NCBI GenBank assembly: GCA_037576195.1
Contig: CM075101.1
Span: 34,844,001-34,908,000, forward strand
Source of the DNA: Phytoseiulus persimilis
Taxonomy: Eukaryota > Arthropoda > Arachnida > Mesostigmata > Phytoseiidae
Direction of reading: 5' to 3'
Length of the DNA stretch: 64,000 bases
Part shown: piece after piece, positions 50,245 to 62,500 of the stretch
Layout: each line of letters starts with the position of its first letter
Numbering within the stretch: position 1 is the stretch's first letter
Notes under the pieces: generated by a model
Seen by the model: the letters and a program-made list of their open reading frames with translations, nothing else
What the model was told of the DNA's origin: nothing
Database searches by the model: none
Translations under genes and position numbers: made by a program

Positions 50245-50250
50245 TTTATA
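50245..50250 (-). promoter_or_regulatory. TATA box (TATAAA)
   Basis: The box is followed 33 bp downstream by a TCAGT initiator (A at about 50217), a textbook arthropod core promoter arrangement. The 5' UTR would be about 26 bases. Confidence 0.75.
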
Positions 50251-53200
50251 CAGAGCCCAACACTGAGCCTTGCCTCACTCAGCTGGTGCGAAGTGACGCC
50301 CTGGCCGCAGGCTTGGAACCACTCGAGGTCTTCTCAGTTTTCTGAACAATTCTTCTGAGCGGATGCCGAAACAGTGCCCGTCAGCTGGGCCCGCTGGTCG
50401 ATCGGCCTGCATGCTTAGCTATACGAATAAGACACTCGCTTGTGGGTTCCGTACGATTTGCTGTTTCCCAAACGAAAATCCGAAGAGAAAAACTCTCGAC
50501 ATCATCGGCAACAACTGTTCGGTTCAGTTCCTATGGGCCTTCGACCTTGATTGACCGACATCGTCACTGCGGCCGCTCGTCAGCAGTATCGGCGATTGCT
50601 GCTAAAAAAATAATGGCTCATACGACTGTCGCGATAGTCCACTGGCTTTTATCCATTCTGCGCTTTATCTTCAAACGGCTTTCTACTCAAATATTCTCGT
50701 CGCTCTTCACGGAGGCTTATGATAAGCGCCCTCGCGCATGCTACAAATCACATCCACTCCCTTCGGAACTAGATTAATCCTGCGCTGCACCACCCACTTT
50801 GGCATTCGTCTTGCGCTAAAAGTATTGCTATACGAACCAAAGCCAAGTCTTTGTCAGCGTCCATCGAAACCCTCTGACAACTTCCGATACCTTCTTCCCC
50901 GTTTCTTGTTGGGTAGTGTACACCGGTTATTGTGTCGAAACTCTTGCAGGTAAGCTACGAAACAAAATCGGAAATTCAGCCCTGTTTTCGGTTCGGTAAC
51001 ACGGTTCGGTACGAGTTTCGTCTCGAGCACGCTTCAGCTGGTGATGCCCAGGGATGGTTTCGTCGGAACTCTCCAGGACGAGGGAGAAAGCCAGATGGGC
51101 TTGAATCTGGAATTTGGATTTATTTTCACTTTCATGTGTTAAGCTCAACACGTGCAGGTTGTTTCGGGATAAACGAAAGATCTCGTCAAACGCCCAAGTT
51201 GACAATGAATTCTTGTATGAATATCAATATCAGCATGTTTCGGATAGAGCAATTACTTGAAGATCGGTCATCTGTAGAAAAAGCTACCGGCCATTTCACG
51301 GCCTCGGGGCACTCCGCGCCTCGCCTATATGGTTATGACAGGCAGTAGTTTCGTGATTGATACCGATTTAGTGACACGCGTATTCAATATTCATTAGCGA
51401 TGCTAATTGAGGCGATATTTGATTTGCGCCGAGTTCGATCACCCAATCCCGAATGAGGTAGTATACAGTCCCGTAGCAGAATGGCTTCCTTCGGAGCAAC
51501 TGACGGAAGAAACTGCGCTTATGAATGCTGAAAGATTTTCCCTGTCGTTTCTCGCTGTGTCTCATGGCAACAATATCAAGTGAGAAGGGTCCGACAAGCA
51601 TCCTCCGAGCCGGTCGTGGAGCTCCCGATGGATAGTCTCCAAGAGAAACTGTAGTGTGTCATCGACATCATGCGCTCAATGGTATGGTTCCCTCAACCAG
51701 TTCAATTCAGCTTCTCACGTGCTGCCAGGGGAACGGCTGACGTAGCGGACAGTGGACTCGAACGGAGCTTTCCAAAGAAGAGTGTTGGCTCGAAACTTCG
51801 GCTTTGTTTGATCGATGCGGCGACTCTTGCGCTGACCTCGTTCACGCAAAGGGAGCACTCATCCAAGGGCATAACAGCCGTCATCGCACTGGAAACGTGC
51901 TGGACACAGTAGAGTTTCCGAGTTCGCTTGAGTCTGAGCAGAGGTTCCGAGATCTACGCAACTAATTGTTGTGCTTCATGCATTTGAGTTGGTGCTGCTG
52001 GATCATTATTTCTGATGTGATAGTGATGAGCAGCGCGCACAGCTCAGAAGAGGTGAGCTCAGAGGAAACCTCCTGTTATGGGAACTGCCAAGCCGCCACA
52101 GTCTCCATAGGAAATGGTTTTCTCCACTGCTGCCTCATAAGACGCCACACTTATAAATCGGAGAGGGGTTAAGAAACTACGTGACCTCGCTCCAATGAGT
52201 TTGGGGAGACTCTCGTTTCTCAAAGAAAGAGCCATTGTTCTTCGGCGTGCGATTCGCTCTTGAATCATCGGAAGGCTCGGGAAACGATCGGGTGGCACGA
52301 GTTCACATTTGGAATTCATTCTCCCCCATGATCAAATAGTGTAGTATCCTGTGAGCGTTTTGTTAAGTTTTCATTCGTCCATGTTCGGGCTACCAGAAAC
52401 ACGACACATTATTTTATGCGGAGAGGGCGAAGACAGTGAATAGGAATTTGACCACCTATTTGAAGGAGTCACACGTAGTGTCCCCTTTTGAACGACAATA
52501 GAATCTGCGGAGAAAATTCGTCTCCGAAGCGGAAGGTATTGTGCATATGAACGATCGATAAAAGTCACATCCTAACCCGGACTCGTTCAGGGGAGTGATC
52601 GTCCCCTGTTAGCATCACTGCAGTGATGGTGTTAGAGAATCACGATGAGAGCCCGTTGAAAAAAACATTTGCCGCCCTGGACCGCCCACGCCACCTCACG
52701 AGTGGCACTATGCTCGCTGAAGCCGAAGAACACTCAGCCTGCACACACGAGCTGACGACGAACTCTAATTTCGGCTCGTGCCGTGGTTCCATCTAATACT
52801 GCATACGCCGAAAGCAGGACTGCCCGACAAAGCTCGATGTGAATCAACAGGGTATCGGTGGTTTTACCCGAAACCAAGTCATCTCCCGCGTTTGTTCTGT
52901 TGCGCTTCTGTTGTGAATCCCTAGCGGATCCTCTTCCAGATCCGCGGATCTCGTTGGAATTCACGGATGATTGAATTTTCATGAAATTTGTTGGTGATTC
53001 ACGAACTTCAATATTCGCCGACTTCTTCGGACCCGAGGTCAGGACCTCGTATAGTCGGAATATCAATACAAGTCAGGCAAACAGTCAAGTTCTCATCTCG
53101 CTAGCGTTCCGTCGATTGAATACGTGTCGCTCAGCATGAGGAGTCCTCATTGTTCTGAAAGTGCCCCGGAGGGATCAAACATTTTTCGTTTGTCGAGAAT

Positions 53201-54722
53201 GCAGAGCTGGATCCATCAGGAAGAAAACATTGACTCTCAGAGCTCATTTCGTTGCCTCTCTGTCCTGATCGCCCGTGCCATCTGAAACTTTCTGGATCCA
53301 ACTACCCCCCGAAGGGCAATCAATTCTAGCGACCATTGTGCATGAATGCGGAAACGAAATGGAGCCATGAATTGCGGGAGGGCTTCCGAGTCATCATGAG
53401 CACACACGTAGCGCCTGTTCACTGCTCCTGCGACTTTTGGAATGACCAATCTCTTTTGAGCGTTCAAAATATTTCGCCCGTGAGATATTTCAGTTTCAGA
53501 CTTCGCCTCTGCTCCTGAATCCTCCATCCGCACTGACACCACGTCGACAGAAACGGTTGCAAAGACCCATGATCACAGGAAGGAGTCAAGCCCAGCAACA
53601 ATCAAGCGGCAGGAATGCTGTCGTTGCGCAGCCGCAGGTGAAGTACCTGTTTCAATGTTTCCTGGAATTCGCCGATTCGAATGTTATGCATTCGCATCAA
53701 TCTTTTCATGGGCCGAAGCTGACGTTTCATCGATCCATAGGCGCAAAACCAAGGCGATGGTCAAGGAAGAGGTTTCAACCAGAGACAGTCGCCGCCTCGA
53801 ACTGCACGTCGACCGAGAAGAGTCAATTATTACATCCTTGGTGAAATCGACCGCAGGGGCCGGTTCAGAGCACTCAGGTACGCTGCCTGTTGCATGTATC
53901 CATCCCATGGAGGAACTTCTAGAACCCGGGGCTCTGAGGAAGACAGATGTTGCAGCGACGTCCCGCATTCCGTGAAGAGTAGTGGCCTCTCGAACACTCG
54001 ATTTTCATCATTTGTTCTCATGATAGAACTGATCCTCGATGGAAACCCATTGAGGGAGGCCCTGTACCAAAATGGTGTTCGGGGGCTACGCCGCGGAACA
54101 GAAAACCGAATGCTCAGTACTACTATTGGTCGCATTCTATTCCAATGGACTTCGACTGGAAATGAGTGTGCAAAACGAACTCCAATGGCATTGATAGTCA
54201 ACTTGGAAGTGTGTGACGCACGGAATGTTCTGGTAACATATTCATCCTATCGAATGTGACAGCCTGCAGTTGATGGATTCTTTGCGAGTAGCGATTCTGA
54301 CATAAAAGCCGGACACAACTGGGCATTCCAACTCTGGCAAAAGGTGATTGCATCGAGCTTTTCTGTCTCCGTATCGAAATCCTCTGGTGCTCTATCACCG
54401 ATTCAGGCGTCCTGATCCATGCCCACGCTATGTGGCTTGACAAGAACCACGTTCCACGGTACAATGGGTTCAATTTCCTCCGCAAACGAAAATGAGACGG
54501 CGAAATCCGTTTCCACCCGCAACTTCAGCTTTTGCAGGCAAAGATTATTCGTTCAAATGGAATCGTTTGCCCTGCCGTTGTCCTTTCGCAATCGGAAGTT
54601 CGCTCCTCGCTGGTCTAGTCTCCGATGTTGGCGCGCTCCTCAGAAGCCTGACCCATCCCAACCCAGAGAGGGAGACCAGAGGCTAGGCTGAAGCTAAACT
54701 TCGACATCATACCTCCAATCAG
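50251..54722. other. intergenic; no supported gene
   Basis: Only short or overlapping frames are present. These include a 138-codon plus frame at 50932-51348 and a 101-codon minus frame at 53237-53542, both without recognised domains. At 54.5-54.7 kb a plus frame following a TTTTGCAG acceptor-like site ends in TAG at 54686; it has a hydrophobic segment but no recognised domain. Confidence 0.25.
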
Positions 54723-55219
54723 CGCGGGGACCTCCCGACAGCGGGGGTGCCAGAGAGAAAAATCGGATCGGACGCCTCATCGAAGATGGCCGCTACGGAC
54801 ACCGCCAGGATCTCACAGAGGGCATATGGCGCGTCGGAGATGCAGTGAAGGATGCTGGCAGCCGATTGTTACGGAATGGATCGCGGTCTGCGCCGTTCGA
54901 GAGGAAGTCCCTCGAGTGGGAGAGAGAGCACGGAAGATACCGGCGATATGAACCACACGAAACGATGGGAGAGTTTCAACACCCGCCCTTCCAATTCTGG
55001 CGTGAACCGCCCAATGGCGCCTCTTCGCGCTTGAGAGGAAGGAATCATATGCAGAAAGGAGGAGTAGGGACGGCCAGTATGACGTCTGCATCTCCACTTA
55101 CTCCGAGAAATGCAGCGCACGCAAAGCTCCCTCAGGTGCCGAAGCGTGCGTGTGGTCATAACCCCCTCGAGAGAAGAAAACCGTTCGAATCCTACCAAAC
55201 TCGTCCGAATTATGCGTGA
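54723..55219 (+). CDS. candidate terminal exon, unidentified basic protein
   Basis: After an acceptor-like CCTCCAATCAG, a frame of about 165 codons runs to TGA at 55217-55219. It is rich in Arg, Gly, Glu, Pro and aromatic residues, with charged, mostly hydrophilic sequence (for example RLIEDGRYGHRQDLTEGIW and HPPFQFWREPPNG). This looks more protein-like than the overlapping minus-strand frame at 54869-55231. The frame has no ATG near its start, so it needs an upstream exon, which I could not identify. No poly(A) signal was noted nearby. The family is unknown. It could be an exon of a disordered regulatory protein or a chance frame. Confidence 0.25.
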
Positions 55220-56664
55220 TTTCGGCGGCACAACAGTGTGTAATCAGAAACGACTGGTTATCCATCACTCGTTAGAGTGAGTAGAACGCCCCCACCAAAG
55301 TCGGCCGATATCCAGGCTAATTTAGCTTAGCGCGAAGTATCGGGCTCAACGGGCAAGTATTCGTGGTGCGTGCGAGAGGCATCTCTCTTCCCCTTAAAAA
55401 GTTGAGAAAATGCCTGGAAGCTCTTTGAGAGCTGCACGGTGGATCCATTCAATGCCTGGCGTGAGCCTTAATTCACATATTTATGAACCCTTATTGTTGC
55501 AACTTGCAGTTACATCTACCCAAACGGAGCACCACGGAACAACGGAGTTCGTCAGACCGACTCCAACACCGGCAGACGAATACTGACCACGACCATGCCA
55601 TCAATAAGACCTGTCACGAGTGAGTGGAATAATCGAATTACCATTATGAGTATCGGAAATCTGGACACTTCTGGGCGAGTCAAGTATTTCCTCGCTCAAG
55701 CAGCGAGCAGAAGAAAACACGATTCGTTGGATCAGCTTGAGCTTGCCCAAAAAGTTTCTGGTTTGGTGACGTGCTAGAAGAGTACGACCCTGGGGAGAGC
55801 TTCACTCGGTCGCCTTACACGGCGTTAAACAGCGAGAACGAGATCCTGGAGCGCGATGACTGCAGTGATCCTTGAGGAGCGAACAGGATTGGGCTTCTTA
55901 GATCTCGGCTCTAGCCGCCGAGTTTCTCTAGCATACGAGCTGCTGTTTCTCGTTTCAGGGGAAACTACGCTAGTATACATGTCAACTACTTTTGGGCCGG
56001 AGTTCATCGTCGAAGGGAACCTGGAACAGTGGTGGCGAGAGGTACGGTGGTCGACTCTAGATGCAGGACTGGTTCCCACGCCTGAATGGAGAAGCCCCAG
56101 AACACGCAAGCCCAGAGTAGAATAGGGGACGGACCGATACAGACGCTAACGTCCACGAAACGAAACACAAAGCTTCTAACATCGAGCTTGTAACGATTCG
56201 TCGCGAAGCAATGATCGTCGTCCGCTTGCCTATGATTCCTTGGTCCCAGGGGAAATAATGCTGATTTTTCAGCACCTGTAGGACGATCTGAAACGGAGCG
56301 TTGTGTTTCCACCTCCAGGATTCAGCAGAACTCGTGAATGCCACCACGGAACGCCCCATCAGTGCAGCACTCAGAAAACCGTTGAAAAGACCAAGAAGAC
56401 TATGGGATGCGAGCATCAGTAATCTCTACAACGATTTGTAAGAGGAAATTATTGGATCACCACGTCGGGTTCTTCACACTCGACGGACAAGAAGGCCGAA
56501 CTCCTTGAGGGCGCCTCCTCCAGGCTCAGCTCTCCCGGGTTTGCGCGGTGGTTGTTCCACAAGAGTGGAGTCCTCCGAGGCGGTGTCTCTCCCACTGACA
56601 AGGGGGCATGTGAAACACCGCGATTCAGATGAGATGGTGCCCGATTTGTAGCTTGCGATGACTC
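55220..56664. other. no supported gene
   Basis: Only short frames on both strands are present, the longest a minus frame of 119 codons at 56057-56416 without recognised features. Confidence 0.35.
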
Positions 56665-57228
56665 ATGTTAAGGCCCAGAATTAATTGGGACAGAAAGAGG
56701 TTTTCCGGGGTTCTGAGCCCGACAACTGCCCCGATCCCTGTCTGGCTACCCAAATGTGCAGTTTTTCAGCTGGTGGATGACATCCGGGAGACGATAAGAT
56801 CGAGCAGACGCGAAAAGTCTGGGACTACAAAAGAAGAAAGGGTTACCGGCGTTCCGAGGTCGAAAGTCGCTCCCCTGACTGGTAATACTGATGGTCGACC
56901 CTCTCATCGGGGAATGAACGGCGGACCTGACCATCTCAGTAACTTGATCGGTTCGATAGAACGTCTGATGGCTCTCACTGTCATGCGGGGTTCATTGTCT
57001 GGTCGTAACGTCGCATATTCAGGTCACCAGTTGAAGGTTGAGGCGACTGTTGAGCTCAGAACGCTGAAAAACTCTTCCTCTTTTAATTTGAGACCTTTCG
57101 CAAAAGAGAACGTGGGCCTTCTCCGAACGTGGGCCAACTTCAGGCTCGAACATGAGTCATTAGAAGCTACCACTCAGGCACCATCTTATCTGGATCCCGA
57201 TTTTACACATTGTGTAACACCCTGTTGA
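56665..57228 (+). CDS. unidentified 187-codon open frame
   Basis: A complete frame runs from ATG (preceded by an in-frame TGA) to TGA. It has mixed soluble composition with a basic, Ser-rich part around residues 45-75 and no signal peptide, membrane span or recognised domain. The minus strand has only a short frame here, which is mildly in its favour. A frame of this size is still expected about once by chance in 64 kb. No promoter, poly(A) or splice evidence was found. Confidence 0.2.
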   Translation: MLRPRINWDRKRFSGVLSPTTAPIPVWLPKCAVFQLVDDIRETIRSSRREKSGTTKEERVTGVPRSKVAPLTGNTDGRPSHRGMNGGPDHLSNLIGSIERLMALTVMRGSLSGRNVAYSGHQLKVEATVELRTLKNSSSFNLRPFAKENVGLLRTWANFRLEHESLEATTQAPSYLDPDFTHCVTPC

Positions 57229-59543
57229 AAGAAGGCACAACGTGCACTCTTTTCCCGCACGCGTGACGAAGGTGTTTCTCATGGATTGGCCGAACAGAAC
57301 CTTATTCCAGTCGAGCAGAGTTTCCGTTCTCCACGTGAGCTTGTCGCATGTATCACAAAAAGATGCGCCGATGAAACTCGAATCGAGGGGTTCGGGAGTC
57401 ATCTGAAGGTGCTTGGAATCGAACGAACCGAAAGTCTTCGGGATCAGAGCCAACGGCATGCTTTCCTGGCACAGCGGTTGTGGCTACTATTGACATAGCA
57501 GCCTCGGAAGCCGAATCCGATGGAGCCGAAAAGATGCCCTAAAAGTACGACTTGCTCAATGGAGGCAATCTCTCAAGCCAGCGATGTGGAGTCGCTCAGA
57601 TGGTCTTGGATCAAACAAGCTTTTCTCACTCATCAAACTAGGTGTGTGAAAAGATTGATGGCTTCAAGCGCTTTTAGCATCTCTTTGGGTGGCATTTACA
57701 GGCATGATGTAAGTTGCGGGCACTGCTTGTCTTTGAACACTTATTCTCCATTTGAGTCGGATACAAGGCGGCGATAGTAGCTGCTGAATCACCGGGAGGT
57801 GTTGCCCATCAAAACGATCACGACTGTAATTTTCCTCCAAGTGATGGCCACTTCAAGAAAGATGGCTCATCGTTCCAACCTCAATCCCAGGGAGATGATA
57901 CAGTGTGTCTTGTTCAGCTAACTGCCAATTATCAGGAAGCGTTGTCTCTTGTTCTGTCGACTCGAATCGAGAATCATTGTAGGTACATAAGCGCTTTGAT
58001 ATTGCACCCCACGAGAGCGCGTAGAAGCGACAGAACATGCAGAGCCTCAGGGAGGTTGCGAGCCCAGGAAGTCCGATATGGAGCGTGTTGATCACAATAA
58101 ACCGGGAGGAAATGACCGACTCTCTATTATGCATTGGAGAATCCCGTCCTCGCAAGACCAAAGAAAGTATTGGACGGGCATCGATCATGGTCTGGTGAAA
58201 TTCACCACTTTGGTAGTTTGGCGTCACTAGCGTTTGCTAGAGCGTTCTCGCTTGACGCAGCCCCGGGCTAACGCATGAACAAGCTCTTGCTTCGACGCCA
58301 CATGAGTCGTCAGATCCCTAGGAGCTCCAGCATCCTCATCTGTTCCTTTGTTCCGCGTTTCTTGAACTTCGCTTGATCGGGAAAGGCTCCACAACCAGTT
58401 GTTCTGTTGAAAGCGGTCGGTCATTTGATGTCAGTCACCGAGTGACGGCTAATCCGGCTCTTTGGAGCGCCGTCCCCAACTTGGACCTCGAGTGACATGC
58501 TCCGGAATGACAGAACGGTGACGGAACTCGTGGGCTCGCTGGTTCTCGAGCGGCTCCAGTATTCGGAACTCTCTTCTGGATAATGAACAGTTGCGGGTAG
58601 TTGGCCGCGTCTCAGCCGGCAAAAACAGTGGACGGTCCTTCTTGCCACTTTCCCTCTCTGCTAACGGTGTTCTGTGACAGCGCGCGTCAGATCAGCTGGA
58701 CGGGTGGTCCGGTCGACGTCGTGGAGAACGTCGTGATAACCGACCCACTCACATTCTAAGTTCAACGCGCGAAGGAGGAATTCTCGATTTTTGCGCACGA
58801 CGCAAAAATCTGCAGAATTCACTGTGCTCTCACCCATTGGATAGACTCTGTTGTGCCTCAATGGATAACCTTTCCTAGAAGACGGAATCAGCTTCCAGCC
58901 GTCAAGTGAGTATTCGAATAGGCTGTGGATGAGTTCGAGGACTGATGGCGCTCTCCCGTGTCGTGATCAGATCCATGCTCACCGCATCAAGCAGGGTCGT
59001 CGGCCTGGCTCGGCGTTTCCCGAAAGTCGAATATCGAAACCTGGGAGGAATATCGCACGTGGGATATCTGCGAAGCAAGAGTCAGGAGGATGGACATCGT
59101 GGACGGGTTAGAGTTTATTCAGCAGTACACAAGTCACTCAAACTCAAGTTCTCAAGTTCATTTAACGCTCGCCAGCTTGGAAATCACACTTTGGAAAATC
59201 GATCGCAATTCGCAAGGTGGTTCGCCGTCATTAGCTGAAAATGCTGCCTCTCGGGGACATTGACAAAATCAAAACGGAAACCCCTGGGAATCGGCCCCTG
59301 AGTAGCGCTGTACGATCTTGCTGTCCTTCAATTCAATTACCAAAATACGGAGATGGAACTGTTGCTCCGTAAATGCGTTCCGACCGCAAACTTCATCCGT
59401 CGCAAACTCGGAGACCGGATACCCTGAAAAAATTTTCGGCAGCCGGCCATGTCGCCGTGTTGAGGAGAGTACCCAGAAATCCTGCGACTCGGACGGCCAC
59501 TCTACGGAAGATGCCATGACTCCGTTTCGACTCCTGGCCATTT
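57229..59543. other. intergenic; 3' flank of the reductase gene
   Basis: No supported gene was found. The frames present (for example 57853-58227 minus) are short and have no recognisable features. Confidence 0.4.
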
Positions 59544-59549
59544 TTTATT
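59544..59549 (-). terminator. poly(A) signal AATAAA of the reductase gene
   Basis: TTTATT on the plus strand lies 33 bases beyond the stop codon at 59582-59584. Confidence 0.8.
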
Positions 59550-59581
59550 TGCCTCTCCCGAGTTGCATATCCCTCAGGAAC

Positions 59582-62500
59582 CTACTCACGCACCGGCGTG
59601 ACCGGATCCTTGCCTTCGAGCACAGCTATTACATTGCTCACGGCCAAGTTGCCCATCTGGACACGGGCGCTGGTTTCGGCGCTGCCTATGTGTGGGGTGA
59701 CGACGAGGTTATCGAGAGTCAGAAGCTTCGAGTCCTTTGGCAGGGGTTCCGGGTCTGCGACATCTGTGGGACGGAGAACGTAAGGCGATGCGTTTTCGAG
59801 GGGGGCAATAATGTGTGATGGAAACGAATAAGCCAGCGCTACGTGAATGCACTGTGCTCCTTTCCTTGCGTCGGAACATGACGCATCCTGCCGGATGCCG
59901 ACATGTGGTCAGCATGCGTCTCGAGTAATTTCCAGCTATGGAGACGCTCACAGATTCGCCGCCCAGGGTGAACCACATCCATCTGACCTCATCGGGACGT
60001 CTAGCGTCACTCCATGCAAAGTCTCAGATGCATCTCAGATGTTTTAGTGGTGATTTTTACCAGGAAAACATCGACCGTAGACAGACTCATCATCCGATGC
60101 CGAAAACGTGATGAGTTCGTGTAGGCAAGGGTCGCCACTGATCGGTATTCCGTGCAACGTCTACACTTGATTACTCACCGATGGCTGCCGCACGGATGAC
60201 GCCGTTCTTGAGAGCATCGTATAACGCGTCTTGGTCAACTACCCCACCCCTCGAGGTATTGATGAAAACGGCGCTTTTCTTCATTTTGCCGAAAGTTTCC
60301 CTGTTGTACATGTTCCTGGTCTCGTCGTTGAGGTTGGTCTGCATCAAGGAAGGAACTGTTAGACATTCGATGTATTTTGAGCACGATTGATGAGTACACG
60401 ATTGATCCCTGTATGCATGTTCTGGACGACCGGTTTCATCCCTGTCCTGGGCGTTCGATGGAGCGAAGGAGCGAGGAGACAGATTGGGGTTAACAGAAAC
60501 TGCCTTCGAAGATGGAAAGATCCAACAATGCTTGCGCGCGTTCAATATACGATGTTGAACTTTTGTTCGAAGTAGGAGTAAAAAGTATTTGTCGAAGGCA
60601 AACACCGAAAGAAGGCAAACACCGATTGATGAACGGTCAGACTCGGGACGGGAAGTAGCGCACGATTCGCTTTCACAAAGAGCTCTGGTCGATTGAAGAC
60701 TTTGTGCAGCGACGCTGCATCGCTATCTTCAGTTTTCACCGACATCATCGACGCTTCAGCTTTGAAGGAAAATATTTGTCGAATAAGACGCCCAAGCATT
60801 CGGAAGAATCACCCGCTCAGCTTCCGTCAACGACCCATATTCGAATGTGTATTGATATTTGTTTGTTTGTCTTGGGTAAGATGAGTGCACAGTTTCGCAA
60901 AACTGGTTCTGCTGTTTGGAGCATGTACTATAAACACGCATGCGTCGTTGACGTATGAATGCCGGTAACAACGTATTCATTTCTGTGTCCGATAGCAATC
61001 ATTTAAAATATCGAGGTCGCTCCAGTGCGTGCCTTCCCCCACTTCCGGAGCGCTTCGAGAGCACGAGTCTCGGATTTCCTTTCAGACTGTGGATCGATGA
61101 TGTCTGAGGTAATTACTTGTTCCGCGTCGCTGTGAATGCTTCGTGTCGGTTTGAATGGGAACAGGCTCGTGGAGAGTTGGAGTTCGAAAGAAACGCGGAC
61201 CCTGGGCTCGAACTTTTTTCTATTCGATTCAGCAAGCGGTTCGAAATCGCTGTTGATCGATGCTCGGACATCGCTGTCCATTGCACAGAACCTATAACTG
61301 TGACTTTGTACTTCACTCACCAGAGTCACGAGGAAGTCAGCATTGGCGAGCACCTCATCGAGGGGCGCGAACTTTGCGCCCATCTTCTCCGCCGGTTCAA
61401 TGGGGTGGAACTTGTCGTAGTAGATCGCCTCTTTGATGTCGAAAGCCTGACAGCGAGCGAGTACGCTCCGCGCGATTTTCCCCATCCCGACGAAACCTAG
61501 CCAGGAAAAAATGTGGTTCGACTGTTGAGTAATGTTGCTCCAGCTGACATCCATTGTGACCTTCCGCCCTGTTGGACGCCTTGCGAGACCCCCCAAAGTG
61601 AGTCGAAACGGCCGAGACCTCCGTCGAACAGAGAATTCTACATCGAGAGATCGTCCGAACGTCCTCTGCGACCTTGCTTTCCCGATCAGCCCCGGCCTTC
61701 TCATCCGGTGACTGCTCAGAAGATTGTGCGGGCCTCTTCCACGATAGATAGAGAACCTGGACAGAACCGCAAGATCAGTTACGGGATAGCTTCTGGTAGC
61801 ACCCGCACAAGACACAGCCATCTCTCATTCGACGAAGTGTTGAAAACAGCGAGAACCACCCTCGATCGGTGGCGCTGGTGTTAGGTAAAACGAACAAAGC
61901 TGAATCGTGGAGCCAGTGTCATAGCTCTTCGAGGAAAGTCCAGTGCAACTAAGAAGGTGACCGCTGCTGGCTCAAGCGATAGCCAACGGTGGCGACATCA
62001 ACACCAGCGGGAGCGACAGCCCCGGCTTCGACGGCGCTGGCAACGACACAATTGCACTATGATGACAATGAGAAGTCATTCGAACAATCGCTTCCATCGT
62101 GGGCGCAGCCGGAAATTGTCAGCGAAGTTGCGGCGCCATCGCCGCTGCAGTCGGCGTCAGCCGCCAAACATCGTCGTGATCTGCTTGCTGGATGTGTGGC
62201 TTCGGAGCTTTACCTCGTCGCGGCCGTGGTAGACCAACCACGAGAGAAGGCGTCTGGCCGGCCTAGCGGCGGGCCGGTCGCGGGTGACAAGTTTCGCGGG
62301 AGCGTCGAAGGCGGCGGACCAGCGGTTCCGCGCAACGAATGAGCAAACGTCGGGTGGACGGACGGACGAATAGACATATTTCCCGACAGTCGCTTCCGAC
62401 CAGCGGCACATAGAAATTAGTTTTATCGCATTTGGAATATCAAAGTGTGAATCTGCGAGCGCACGTTTTTGAGCCGAGCGAAGCGCGAGGCACTCAGTAT

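Noticed and set aside
49817..50266. 149-codon Gly/Ser-rich plus frame
   Set aside because: It is the antisense of the 27-bp coding repeat, open only because the repeat unit is a multiple of three without stops.
55180..55200. GTTCGAATCC tRNA B-box-like string
   Set aside because: The flanks do not form a T stem and no A box lies at the right distance; a similar GGTTCAATTCC on the minus strand near 14510 fails the same test.
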